Assembly: GCA_014529385.2 (NCBI GenBank)
Contig: CM043960.1
Coordinates: 28,863,396-28,927,395 of the forward strand
Direction: 5' to 3'
DNA length: 64,000 bases
Origin: Adiantum capillus-veneris
Taxonomy: Eukaryota; Streptophyta; Polypodiopsida; Polypodiales; Pteridaceae
The translations under genes were made by a program, and so were the position numbers. The notes beneath the pieces are model-generated. The model saw only the letters and a program-made list of their open reading frames with translations. It did no database searches and was not told where the DNA came from. Shown piece after piece: positions 53,729 to 63,780 of this stretch (position 1 is its first letter; each line of letters starts with the position of its first letter).

Positions 53729-53730
<2 letters not shown>
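53170..53730 (-). pseudogene. Unrecognised coding-like stretch
   Basis: The minus strand has an open frame with LVKTLTDAVTFFKSLFDLSC, MVYKIYRMMLTCIEAFHEPK, GIPWMSFLEGNKGLCYDLSG and HFIQGSSLGERRYLGQ. In the frame two bases over it continues KIFGPVISNLTFGFVGYSAI to a stop near 53270. The composition looks like real protein. I do not recognise the family and see no catalytic motif. It is bordered by RT-7 on the left and a CA/GA microsatellite on the right, so it may be a TE gene or a host exon fragment. Confidence 0.4.

Positions 53731-53790
<60 letters not shown>
53731..53790. repeat. (CA)n(GA)n compound microsatellite
   Basis: About 21 CA units followed by about 9 GA units. Confidence 0.98.
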
Positions 53791-53934
53791 CCTGCTTTGG
53801 GTGGAGCGCACAAAAATGTTATCCTGTTTGCAGCTCCTTATTCTGTTGTATTAAAGAATAAGTGTATAATGGTTAAGTTAGTAGATGGGTTAGTAGTGAG
53901 TGAGATGTTCGGCCAGCTGGCATGAATCCCAACA
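53791..53934 (-). repeat. RT-8 3' LTR remnant
   Basis: The right edge CATGAATCCCAACA gives a minus-strand LTR start TGTTGGGATTCATG. The LTR seems to be cut off to the left at the microsatellite. Confidence 0.55.
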
Positions 53935-53955
53935 AACTCCCACTTGAAGGCCAAC
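53935..53955 (-). other. RT-8 polypurine tract
   Basis: Minus strand CTTCAAGTGGGAGTT directly before the LTR start TGTTGGG, typical of plant copia elements. Confidence 0.75.
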
Positions 53956-54003
53956 GCAGCCCAATTGACCTGGTATATACAACCGCGAAGCAATCTAGTG
54001 GCT

Positions 54004-54456
54004 TCAGCCTATACCCATCAACTCACTGCAATGTATAAACCTCTCCAAATCTAAGCCTTTCATCAAAGCATCTGTTGGGTTGTCGTCAGTGTGTACCTTG
54101 ACCAAATCAATGGGCCTTTTGGCCAAGAAATCTCTCACGAGATGATACCTGACTTCAATGTGTTTTGATTCGGAGTGAAACACGGGATTCCTTGCCAATG
54201 CAAGAGCACTCTGACTATCACAATATATCACTGGAGTCTCATCAATGCCAAGATTTTTGACTAAGTGAGATAACCATACAGCCTCTTTACTTGCATCCGA
54301 CAATGCAACGTACTCTGCTTTTGTAGTGGAAGATGACGTACAATCTTGAAGACATGACCTCCAAGATATTGCTACTCTAGCAAATATGAAGACATAGCCA
54401 GATGTCGATCTCCTATTGTCGACACAACCCGCATAGTCTGCATCCGCATAACCCAC
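54004..54456 (-). pseudogene. RT-8 RNase H
   Basis: Minus strand: [20 protein letters not shown] with the first catalytic Asp, [20 protein letters not shown] with the Glu, [20 protein letters not shown] with the next Asp and [17 protein letters not shown]. This is a textbook copia RNase H with catalytic residues present; it is shifted against RT near 54440. Confidence 0.93.
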
Positions 54457-55530
54457 AATGGATGATCACTGTTCCCGAAGCGTAAACACCTGCCGACCGT
54501 ACCTTTGAGGTACCTAAGAATGTGCTTCACTACTTCCCAATGCTTGCTGCCAGGATTTGCCATATATCGGCTCACCACTCCCACTGCAAAAGCAATGTCT
54601 GGTCTTGCAGCCACCACAGCATACATAGGACTGCCCACTGCCGAAGAATATGGTACCTTAGCCATTCCAGCTTGCTCAACATGAGATTTGGGTGCATCTT
54701 CCTTGCTAAGTTTCAAGAATGCCTGCATTGGGGTACTCAATGCTTTCCCCCCGTGCATATTGAAACACTGCAAAACTTTCTGAATGTATGTTTCCTGAGA
54801 TAACTCAAGAATACGACGTTTGCAATCTCTTTTGATTCACATGCCAAGAAAGCGTGTAGCATCCCCCAAATATTTCATTGCAAAATTATTGCTAAGTGTT
54901 TTCTTCAAGTTGGCAATTTCCGCAATGGATTTCCTAGCTATAAGCATGTCATCAATATATGAAACTAGAATGATCATCGAATATCCTTGAGACCTCATAC
55001 ATGCATCAAATTTATGATACCACTACCTTGAACCCTGCTTTAATCCATAAAGTGCCTTTTTGATCTTACATACTAGCTCCTCACGAGATGCGTTCTCCTG
55101 AACAAACCCTTCAGGATGCTGCATGTAAACATCCTCCTCGAGATCCCCGTGAAGAAATGTTGTCTTCACATCCATTTGGACAAGTTCCATGTCCTCAATC
55201 ACTACAAGACGAAGTATGGTTCTAAGCGTTGTCATCTTGACCACAGGCGAGAAGATTTCATCGAAATTGACTCTCTTTTGCTGTTTGAACCCTTTGGCTA
55301 CAAGTCTAGCCTTGTACTTTGGATTTGGATCACCTTAGGTAAATTTCTTCTTGTAAACCCATTTGCAAGATAAATCTTTTGCATCATTTGGCAATTCTAC
55401 CAAGTCCCAAGTGTCATTAGCCAGAATCGAGTTATACTCAGATTCCATAGCCTGCTCCCACTTCACCACATCATCCGTCATCATGGCTTCTTGGTAGCAG
55501 CTTGGCTCACCGCAATTGTTCAACATGATT
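54457..55530 (-). pseudogene. RT-8 reverse transcriptase
   Basis: Minus-strand pieces: KWEQAMESEYNSILANDTWD and LVELPNDAKDLSCKWVYKKK (start of RVT_2), LVVIEDMELVQMDVKTTFLH then GDLEEDVYMQHPEGFV, KIKKALYGLKQ, then near 54960 LVSYIDDMLIARKSIAEI with intact YIDD, and VPYSSAVGSPMYAVVAARPD. Stops near 54840, 55020 and 55335 break the frame. Confidence 0.92.
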
Positions 55531-55802
55531 TAATCAAGACCTGGCTCAAAACGTGCAGGTGGATGAGAGACTCTAGTAGACCGTCTCACTCCTTGACCAT
55601 TGTTATTCGCTCCGTCTGGAGCATTGCTAGTGGAAGGTACATCACTAGCCCGCTGAGTTGATTTCATTGTCTCTGAGGCGACATCCTCAAAAGTGACTCT
55701 CCGAATATCTATTTCCTTGATAGTTTGTTTATGCATCTTTGACTCATTGAAGATCACATCTGAACTAAATTGACTCGACGAGATTCCGGGTGCCAGAGAC
55801 AA
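55531..55802 (-). pseudogene. RT-8 integrase-RT linker
   Basis: Minus strand SLAPGISSSQFSSDVIFNES to VRRSTRVSHPPARFEPGLD. The RRSTR...PP.R motif marks the entry to RT in copia elements. Confidence 0.8.
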
Positions 55803-56730
55803 TATCCCATCTCTTCATCTGCACCATATCCAATGAAAATACATTTGTGTGACTTTGGCTCTAACTTCTGTCGAAGTTGTTTAGGCATGTGAGCATAAGC
55901 TTCACAACCAAAAACACGTAGATGGTCATAGTGGGGCTTACATTTAGACCATAACTCTTCTGGAATCTCATAATTCAATGGTGTACTAGGCGAACGATTT
56001 ATAATGTGCACTGCGGTCAAGACGGCTTCTGCCCAAAAGCCTTGTGTGAGATTTTCCCTAGAAAGCATGGTTGTGACCTTTCTTGAATCATATGATTCAT
56101 GCGCTCAGCAACTCCATTCTGAGCTGGTGTGTATGGTGCAGTAAACTGCCTTTTAATCCCCCTTTTAGCACAAAAATTGTCAAACTCCCTTGGAAACATA
56201 CTCTCCATTGTTGTCAAACTCCCTTGGAGACATACTCTCCATTGTTGTCAGTCAGCAACCTCTTGAGTTTGTTGCCAGACTGATTCTGAACGAGTGCCAA
56301 AAATTTCTGGTAACACAGGAAGAACTTGATCCTTATGTTTCAAAGGATATGCCCACACCTTTTGAGTAGAGTCATCTATGAATGTCACAAAATAGATGGC
56401 CCCCCCTAGAGATTTGGTTGACATAGGACCACAAACATCACTATGTACTAAATCTAGAGGTTCAACTCGCTTTTGACCCAATGGTAAGTGAAAGGACCTA
56501 GTCTGTTTTCCATAGATACAGTGGTCACAAACAAGAAAGTCAACATAAGACAAGACAGGTAAGTAGCCAAAACGAGTCAGAGTTCTCATTCCTTTTTGGC
56601 TAATATGACCTAGCCGGAAATACCACAACTCAGTAGACAGCAGCTCGCCTATAGATATGTAATCATGACCAACATCTGACACATGCATGGAATACAAGGT
56701 ACCATGCTTGACCTCTGAGTACAACAAGAT
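55803..56730 (-). pseudogene. RT-8 integrase
   Basis: Minus strand: LWYFRLGHISQKGMRTLTRF and CDHCIYGKQTRSFH (HHCC finger), VHSDVCGPMSTKSLGGAIYF with the first catalytic Asp, VTFIDDSTQKVWAYPLKHKD, then after a frameshift TAPYTPAQNGVAERMNHMIQ with the Glu, and MLSRENLTQGFWAEAVLTAV leading to HIINRSPSTPL. A 34-bp tandem duplication at 56179-56246 destroys the frame between the second Asp and the Glu. Confidence 0.92.
56179..56246. repeat. 34-bp tandem duplication in RT-8 integrase
   Basis: GTCAAACTCCCTTGGARACA... occurs at 56179-56212 and 56213-56246 with one difference. Confidence 0.95.
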
Positions 56731-57025
56731 TACCTTTGCGTACTATCCACGAACCATTGCCAAATGTGGTGTTGTAGCCCAAATCATCAAGCTGACCAAC
56801 AGAAATCAAGCTTTTAGTCAACTTGGGCACATGTCTGACATTACATAAAGTAAAGTGCATGCCATTAATTAGATGCAATTTGACGTTTCCAACACCCTCA
56901 ATGTCTAGTTCATAAGCATCACCAAGTCTCACTTTGCCACAAGAGTGAGAATAAGTAGAGAACCACTTTCTATGTGGTGTCACATGGAAACTCGCACCAG
57001 AATCTAGTATCCAATTATGTACATA
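56663..57025 (-). pseudogene. RT-8 protease to integrase region
   Basis: Minus strand WILDSGASFHVT can be read in part just before 56983 (the plus strand encodes its complement near 56985-57010), followed by HRKWFSTYSHSCGKVRLGDA and NVRHVPKLTKSLISVGQLDD. These are the copia protease core and the pre-integrase motif VP.L..NLISVGQL. Confidence 0.75.
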
Positions 57026-57989
57026 CTACGCATCTTCTGTAACAAGAGCCTCGACAAGTAGATCTACTGTGAAGACCAATACGTCAGAAGTAAGTGGAAT
57101 AACAACCACTGGTAGAGTCTCTACAATAGGAGAATTTGAATACTCTAGCACATTGATCTCCTCTAATTTTGCTTTGCCCTTGTTTGAATCATCAGACTTA
57201 GAAGTGTCACGGGATTGTTTATCCTTCTTGCTTTGCTGCCATTTCATGCAATCCTTCTTCACATGCCCTTTTTTATGGCAGTGATAGCACTCGACATTAC
57301 GCATAGAACCCCGAGACTTATTTCATGAGTCCCCACGTTCCTTGCTTTTGGCACGACTTTGAGTGCGTCTGTCTATCACTAGCAACATACGCATCACCAT
57401 CCTTCTTGCCTTCGAGATATTTCCTGCAAATCTCCTCGGTAAATAGACTCCCAAGGATGTCATTGTACACTACACCGGTATCATGTGTTGAGTTGCTAAT
57501 TACAGTACAGAACGTATCCCAAGATGAGGGTAAATTGCATAGCAAGAAGATACATTTGATTTCCTCATCGAAGACCAAACTCTCAGTGGTCAACTGAGTG
57601 AAAATGATATTCAACTCATTAATGTGAGTAGAAATAGTGCCCTCTTCCTTCATAAAAAGGTCAAACAGCTTCTTCATCAAGAAAACCTTATTAGTGGCAC
57701 TTTTGTTCTCATAACTGGAACACAACTTATCCCATACATCTCTAGCATTCCTTTCTCCAACTATAGTAAAGTACACAAATTCGGCCAAATGCAAACAGAG
57801 GGTAGATTTGGCCTTAGCATCAAGTTTCTCCCACTCAACATCTGTATACTCGCCCTATGGGCACTCCATGATAGGATCCAACTGGAATTTTTGTATAAGA
57901 ACATCTTGAATCTGCTCTTTCCAAATAGCAAAATTCATCCCATCAAATTTCCGAATATTGTAAATATTATTTTCATCACTAGATGACAT
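57026..57989 (-). pseudogene. RT-8 gag
   Basis: ATG at 57989 (MSSSDENNIYNIRKFDGMN). The region 57318-57794 has VWDKLCSSYENKSATNKVFL, KKLFDLFMKEEGTISTHINE and LLCNLPSSWDTFCTVISNS, a UBN2-type copia gag. The knuckle CYHCHKKGHVKKDC at 57026-57304 is intact (CX2CX4HX4C). Stops near 57845 and 57320 interrupt the reading frame. Confidence 0.9.
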
Positions 57990-58327
57990 GGCCGCAAACT
58001 AAAGATAATATGGCGATAAACACTGGTAATTCTGGGAAAATTTTGGCAGAGTTTCCCCATAAAAACTGACATAATCTCAATCCAAAACTGTCACAAGAGA
58101 TCAGTAACGCATCAAAAGTAATGCTCTCAAAGCATAAGACAGGCGCATCAACCACTAACTGTGCATAAAAAGTCAAAATTTGACCCAAGACTGCCAACAC
58201 GGCGTCAAATGCACCTAGCCCTCTCTATACATGTCCTATGGTGAGGCCACAAAAAAGGGGTACTCCAGCAACCTGTATCACCGAAAGGATCTCAACATTC
58301 GAGAATCCCCTAGCTCAAGAAAACCTC
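57990..58327. other. Unassigned spacer
   Basis: About 340 bp upstream of RT-8 gag. No PBS, LTR end or conserved frame; a short minus-strand ORF (57979-58200) is not convincing. Confidence 0.4.
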
Positions 58328-58505
58328 GCAATATTTAGAGCAAAGGATCAATGATCAGACAACTTTCTTGAGACAAATAATGAAAAATTTTGCATTTGCC
58401 TCGATCAAAGGTATAGACGAAGTATATAAGACATTGGAAAAGAAGAATAAAGATATTGAGCTAGAGCTAAAGCTAGAGCAGTCACAAAGAAGAGATCTTG
58501 CACTT
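58328..58505 (+). pseudogene. Inverted C-terminal piece of the coiled-coil ORF
   Basis: The plus strand reads YLEQRINDQTTFLRQIMKNF, then DEVYKTLEKKNKDIELELKL and QSQRRDLALTS. Its first part matches the end of the minus-strand ORF (YLEQRINDQRAFLRQITETS), so it is the same protein on the opposite strand, extended further towards the C-terminus. Confidence 0.75.
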
Positions 58506-58585
58506 ACATCGAGGCAACTGCGGAAGTTTCCGTTATTTGTCTCAAGAAAGCTCTCTGATCATTGATCCTTTGCTCTAAATATTGC
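58328..58585. repeat. 78-bp imperfect inverted repeat
   Basis: Arms 58328-58405 and 58508-58585, with about 12 mismatches, around a 102-bp spacer. Both arms encode the same protein segment in opposite directions. Confidence 0.93.
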
Positions 58586-60280
58586 AAAGATGTGTTTGCT
58601 ACGTTGAGCTGCACTTGGATCTTTTTTACTGACAGAGTTGTGGTTAAGAATTCATTTATTACCTCTGTCAGTTGTTGGTCTTTGATCTTGCAAGCATTTG
58701 TTAACTTGTTGAGAAGTTCGTCGAGCTCCTCCATTTCTTTTTGTTGCTTCTCTTTGGCTGGCTGGTGTTGTTCATCTTTAGCTCTCAGCTCTTGGATTTG
58801 TCTTTGTAGATTTGTGATGAAATTCATCCTGTCCTCTAGCTCTCCTTGGAAAATGTCGGTGACCATCTCTAGCTCTCTAGCCTTAGCACTGCGGCTAAGT
58901 GCTGCTTTTCGCATTTTTTTAGTCATCTCCTGCATTTGCTTGGAATATTCATTAACTTGCAGGATGACTTTGTCATTCGTCTCCCATGCTTCATGCTCTC
59001 TAGGATGTGTAGAGGTTTCAGCAGTCTCTGTGTGTGGCTCCCTCGGTGGTTCTGCGGTGGCTTGTGGTTGTGGTTGGGGTTCTACCTCTCCTTGATGCTG
59101 TGCGGTTGCTTTGGCTGCTTTGTCTTCTTGAGGCTTTGTGGATGCCTCGGCCGTTTCCTGTTGGGTGGTTGTAGAAGGTGTGGCCTCTCTTTGTTCAATT
59201 GTCCTTGGTTGCTCAAAATCGGCTACTACTTCCTATGGTTCAAGCTCCGTCTCTTTGGCTTCCTCGTCCTCAGTGGATCTAACAATTGGTGAAGGTGGAG
59301 GGTTTGGCATTGGGTGATATGTGGCCGTAGCAGGTGAGGTGGGCTTCAGAGACATTTCCTCCTGGTCATGCTATGTCTTTCCTTGTTCTGTTGCCTCTGC
59401 ATGTCTTTGTTGCTCTGCTGCATCTTCTCTGGCTTTTCTCTCAACCTCTTGAGCTTCTTTTAGCTTTAGTGCTTCTGCCATTGCATACATTCTTTCAAGA
59501 AAATATGTGGGGTCCTCTGCTTCTTTCCTTACAGGGTTCTTGGTTCTAGGACCCCTTATCTCTTTTGGAACCCACTTTTTTGGGTCCTCACCTACAGCTT
59601 GGCGGCTTCTTTCATAGGTTTGTTTTCTCTCTCAAACCTCGCCTTCTTCTGCTAAGGTTCCTCTTGGTGTGCAGCCACTGCTTTTTTCTTCATCTCTTCT
59701 ATTCTGGCTCTCCTCTCTTCATTGTCTAAGCTCTCACTCCTATGAGCTTCGTGGGAGCTTTCAACAAATTCTTCATCAGATTATAAAATCTCTTTGTCGA
59801 CTGTGTGGTTCAGGGAGATGGTTGTGCAGACAAAATCCGTGTGTTCTGATCGGGGGCAAGCTACAATTTTTTTGTCATGCCAATAGCATGGTATGCTATT
59901 CCTGTCAGTACCTCAGGTGCACACAGATACGTGATTTTACCGTCTTTCTTGGTGCCCTTTAATGTTGATAGCACATATTGAGCATGGTCAATGGGTTTCC
60001 TGGTTGTCGACTTCAACACTTGGGTGAATGTTGTCACAACTGCATGATTTGGTGTGTTGTACCTTGGCGGTCTCTTTGTAGCACATATTGAGCGTGGTCA
60101 ATGGGTTTCCTGGTTGTCGACTTCAACACTTGGGCGAATGTGGTCACAACTGCATGATTTGGTGTGTTGTACCTTGGCGGTCTCTTTGCTAGAAAATGAA
60201 AGTATTGATGATACAACCGTGTTGGTTCTTCCACTTACTGTTGGATGAGGTCGGCAAAGGTTGCCACAACAGTCTCCTTA
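58508..60280 (-). pseudogene. Coiled-coil, low-complexity TE-associated ORF (unidentified)
   Basis: Minus strand, from right: RPPRYNTPNHAVVTTFAQVL, KSTTRKPIDHAQYVL, LKGTKKDGKITYLCAPEV; then FLERMYAMAEALKLKEAQEV, a Pro/Glu/Thr-rich stretch (AEASTKPQEDKAAKATAQHQ), and an alpha-helical segment ELEDRMNFITNLQRQIQELR to CKIKDQQLTEVINEFLTTTL with heptad-like spacing. Stops at several points, and a 110-bp tandem duplication shifts the frame. I do not know the family; domain layout suggests a structural protein of a large TE. A host gene remnant is possible. Confidence 0.5.
59969..60188. repeat. 110-bp tandem duplication
   Basis: Copies 59969-60078 and 60079-60188, beginning TAGCACATATTGAGC, with three or four differences. 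110 is not a multiple of three, so the coding frame is lost. Confidence 0.95.
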
Positions 60281-60288
60281 GTGAAGGT

Positions 60289-61920
60289 GTCATAAAATCT
60301 AATATCTAACCAACCCAAATGATTTTCTCATATTAAATTGATCACTTAATGTGGGAGAATAAATGGGAACAAGTGTTAAGATATAGATATGTGCTTATAG
60401 ATCTATCTCAACACGGGGCCAATAGTAAAGGGGCCCAAATGGGAGATGGTCTATCAAGAGCAAGGCTAACCAATGGAGCATAAGACCTTAGGGTTAGCTT
60501 CATTGAAGACCTCCAATAATGTGTGTAAAAGTCCTTTGACCTTAGGTAAGCTAGGGCTGAGCTTGAGGTGGAAACCCGGCCCAAGCTCGAGGTGCTTGTC
60601 GTGCTTGAGGTGCTTGTCCTGCATGAGGTGCTTGTCATTCTTGAGGTGCTTGATTAAGATGCTTGAGGTGCTTGACTGGCTCCATGCTTGAGGTGCTTGA
60701 CTTGGTGCATGATTAAGGTGCTTGAGGTGCCTTGAGAAGCTTGCCTGAGATGATTGTGGGAATACCCCCTAGTCAAGTGCTTTTTCATGCTTGATGACTA
60801 AGGTGCTTGAGCTCCTAAAGTCAAAAGCATCCCTACAAGAGGGGGGGCGAGCCCTTTTCCTAGGGATTAGAGAGAGAACACACACTCACACTCACAAGGG
60901 AAGCCCCAGCTTGAAGAGGCAGCAAGGACACATGTCAGGTCCCTACCCATGTTACCTTCATGTGTTGCTTGAAGCCTATTGGCTAGGCTTCAAAGGGGTC
61001 CAATGATAAATTACTTGAATTATCTAATTGTTTTTGCATTTATCAAGTCCTCTCTCTCAAAGGGGAAAGGGGGACACTTGTCCCAAGGCTACCCATGTTG
61101 CTTGTAATGGCTTCTGCTTGTGATTGGCTAGGCCTAGAGGGGTCCAATGAGCTTCAAGCATGAGCTACAAGGGGGGGTCGACCCAAGCAAGCTAGGGGGG
61201 TGCTTAGGGGGTATACTCACCAACACACACTCACAAGCACTCTCATTGTGTACTATGCAAAGTGCAAGAGCTCCCTCTCCTTCTCCAAGCAAGTAGAGGT
61301 TGAGAGCCTACACCAACACTCTTGGCTATGGAGTGCAAATCCATCCAAGATACATGCTTCAATGCTTGAGCTTGCCATCTATTTCTTCTTCATTACTATG
61401 CTATTATGTATGCTAGCAACAAGAGTATGATAAGTGAGGAACTAATTCTTTCTCCTACGAAATATTTCTTCTTCCTCTTCCCTACCCTCATTCCCTGCTA
61501 GCTCTCTCCACCTTCGAAGGTGTTTGAGGTCTTGGGACTGAGGCTTGGTATAGTTAAAGCTTTCTTCAAGTTTAGGTTATGCTATGATGGTGACGCATGA
61601 AGCTTTCCATCTTCATTGCTTCACCTAGGTCACAAGGAACACAAAGAATGTATTGTAACAAGTCTCTTTTTATGGGAGAAATCATAATACAAATGCCTAT
61701 TGGAGGGGGGACCGGCTCCACATAAATCCGGTCCTCAACTGTTGTCATGTTCTCTAAATTCTCTCTCTTGCAAAAGTATTGTCTATGCCAAGTTAACTAA
61801 TTGCTATAATTATGTTGCTATCTTCAATTATGTCTACCCGCTATGCTCACAAAATCATTTCTTGAAAGTACTCTCATTAAATTCCGCTACTCTCAAATTG
61901 AATAGGCAAATTCCATAACA
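60289..61920 (+). repeat. RT-9 5' LTR
   Basis: 1632 bp, TGTCATAAAATCTAATATC...TTCCATAACA, ending one base before the PBS. It includes a stretch of GCTTGAGGTGCTTG-type short repeats at 60590-60740, GGGGGGGCGAGCCC at 60843, and GGAGGGGGGACCGG...AATCCGGTCCTCAACT near 61703, likely around the R-U5 region. No TATA box stands out. Confidence 0.92.
60585..60800. repeat. GCTTGAGGTGCTTG minisatellite-like cluster
   Basis: AGGTGCTTG and variants recur about ten times with irregular 15-25 bp spacing inside the RT-9 LTR. The solo LTR RT-6 lacks this cluster, so it arose in this copy or lineage. Confidence 0.8.
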
Positions 61921-61921
61921 T

Positions 61922-61933
61922 TGGTATCAGAGC
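61922..61933 (+). other. RT-9 primer-binding site
   Basis: TGGTATCAGAGC, the exact 12-base complement of plant initiator-Met tRNA 3' end, immediately after the LTR. Confidence 0.95.
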
Positions 61934-62334
61934 ATTTGGTTTCTCTTTTCTTGCTTAAGAAGAGAGGTCCTTAAGTAGCCTATAAATGGTTGATGTTGTT
62001 AATTATAATAGAGTAAGTGGAACTGGGATCTAATATCGGTTTTGTTAAGCCCACTATGTGGGGGATGGTGCACACCTCGGGAGCTTTGGACTTAATAATG
62101 GAGTCTTTTTAGACTTGCCTACGGCTTTACCATTATTGAGCCATAAGAATTCCGAAAAGAGCTAGCCCTTGGCAACTCTGCTATGTTAGACCTACTCCTC
62201 TACTCTCTATAATTAACCACTTTGAGCCGTGGGTGTAGATACTTAAGAGCCGATTTTCAAAGGCTAAGAGGAGTGGCAACTAAGGTTTTGTATTGCCAAA
62301 GCATACACTAAGTATAAACATAAATTTTGTTAAC
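61934..62334 (+). other. RT-9 leader
   Basis: About 400 bp between PBS and the gag ATG at 62335, without a conserved frame. Confidence 0.6.
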
Positions 62335-63780
62335 ATGGCTGACAATAATCAAGAGAGTAGAATGAACATTGATAGCTTTGATTTTGCACATGAAGGTGCT
62401 AATGATGATGCTCCCATGTTTGTGAATTATCTCGTCACTAGGTTGCAACAATCTATAGGCAACCCTGTTTTGCAAGCCGAAGTTACTCAACAGCTTTGTG
62501 CTTATGGAATTTCCCTTCCTCTCCCAGAGGAGAGAGAGCTGAGGAGGCCTCTTGAAGAGACCCCCAAAAGAAGACTCTCTCCCATTCGAGAGGAGGAATC
62601 CAAAGAGAAAGAAAGCAATGACAGTCTAAGTTCTTCTGAAGATGTGGCTCCACGAAGACGGCGGTCTAGACGATCGCCTACTCCTCCCAAGAGGAAAAGA
62701 GCAACCTATAGTCCTCCTCCTCGTCACTCTGAAAGGCAAGAGAGGAAACAAAGGGAAAAAAAAGGCTAGGAAGAGGTCACCCTCTTCTCCTTCTTCTTCA
62801 CCTTCCTCCTCTTCCGATGAAAGTTATGGCTATTCTCCTAGAGAATACAAGAGGGGATGACATCGCAAATCATTTCCTGCATGGCGAAGGTCACAAAAGC
62901 TAAAGAAGTTCAAGGAGGGAGGAAAGAGTATCTCTTTTCTCACCTACGATGGCACCTTTGGTGCTACCGACAAAGTGTTGTCCTTCATCCAGCAATTTGA
63001 TGCGGCCTTTGGGGACGAGGGCTTCACAGAGTCCTCCAAGCTACGCCATGTAGCTATGCACTTCCAAAAATCAGCTCGTCAATGGTGGGCTAGCCTTCGT
63101 GGCAATGGAGAAGCCCCAAAGACATGGAAAACTCTACGAGTTTCCATCATGAAGCAATTTCTTCCAAGCGATACTAAAGATAAAGTTCTTACCGAATGGC
63201 GTGGCTTGAAGCTTCTCTCTCATGAGTCTATCAACAAGTATGTAGACAAGTTTTGGGATTTACATCTCAAAGCTACTGTCTTTCAAAAGATAGACTTTGC
63301 CGAACAAAGACAGCAATTATGTGCGGGATTACCTGAAGAGATGGCCGAATACATCAACTCTCAACGGCCCGGTACTATTACCGAAGTAATCCACCACACC
63401 ATGGTTGCTTCACGCATCAATTTCCATCAAGGGGCTAGACGTAATGTCAAGCCCATGGAAAACAAAGATAAAAATGATGAAAAGGGGAAATCCAATGCTC
63501 AAAATAATTCCCAAGTCACTTCCAACAACAACAACAACAACAAAAACAACAACAATCGGTCCAAGGAGAAGGGAGTTTACAAAGGTAAAAACAAACTCTC
63601 TCCTGAAGAGCTTGAAGCTTTTCGCAAGGACCATAAATGTTTCAAGTTTGGGGAGCAAGGACATGGCTATCGTTCTTGCCCCAAGAAGAATACTCGCAAT
63701 GAGACTCCTAGGGCTTCCACCATCGAAGCTCCAAAAGAGGATGCTCATTGCAAAGGATCATCACTCTCCTATGCTTGGGG
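62335..63780 (+). pseudogene. RT-9 gag, frameshifted
   Basis: ATG at 62335 (MADNNQESRMNIDSFDFAHE). The N-terminal part includes NYLVTRLQQSIGNPVLQAEV, then an Arg/Ser/Pro-rich segment (PRRRRSRRSPTPPKRKR, then SPSSPSSSPSSSSDES). A frameshift in the A8 run at 62756-62763 and a second near 62860 break the ORF; from 62862 the frame is open to the window end. The capsid follows (DGTFGATDKVLSFIQQ, ARQWWASLRG, MKQFLPSDTKDKVLTEWRGL, CAGLPEEMAEYI), then an Asn run and the knuckle CFKFGEQGHGYRSC, where the second Cys is Phe (TTT for TGT). Confidence 0.85.
63527..63557 (+). repeat. (AAC)n run coding for Asn
   Basis: Two AAC blocks separated by AAA within the gag-nucleocapsid linker. Confidence 0.9.

Larger units (their letters stand above)
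53935..57989 (-). mobile_element. RT-8, Ty1/copia retrotransposon, 5' LTR lost
   Basis: Gene order on the minus strand is gag, protease region, integrase, RT, RNase H, PPT, the Ty1/copia order. Frames are interrupted by stops and small duplications. No PBS or 5' LTR is found right of the gag start at 57989; the adjoining 57990-58270 has no recognisable element sequence. Confidence 0.9.
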
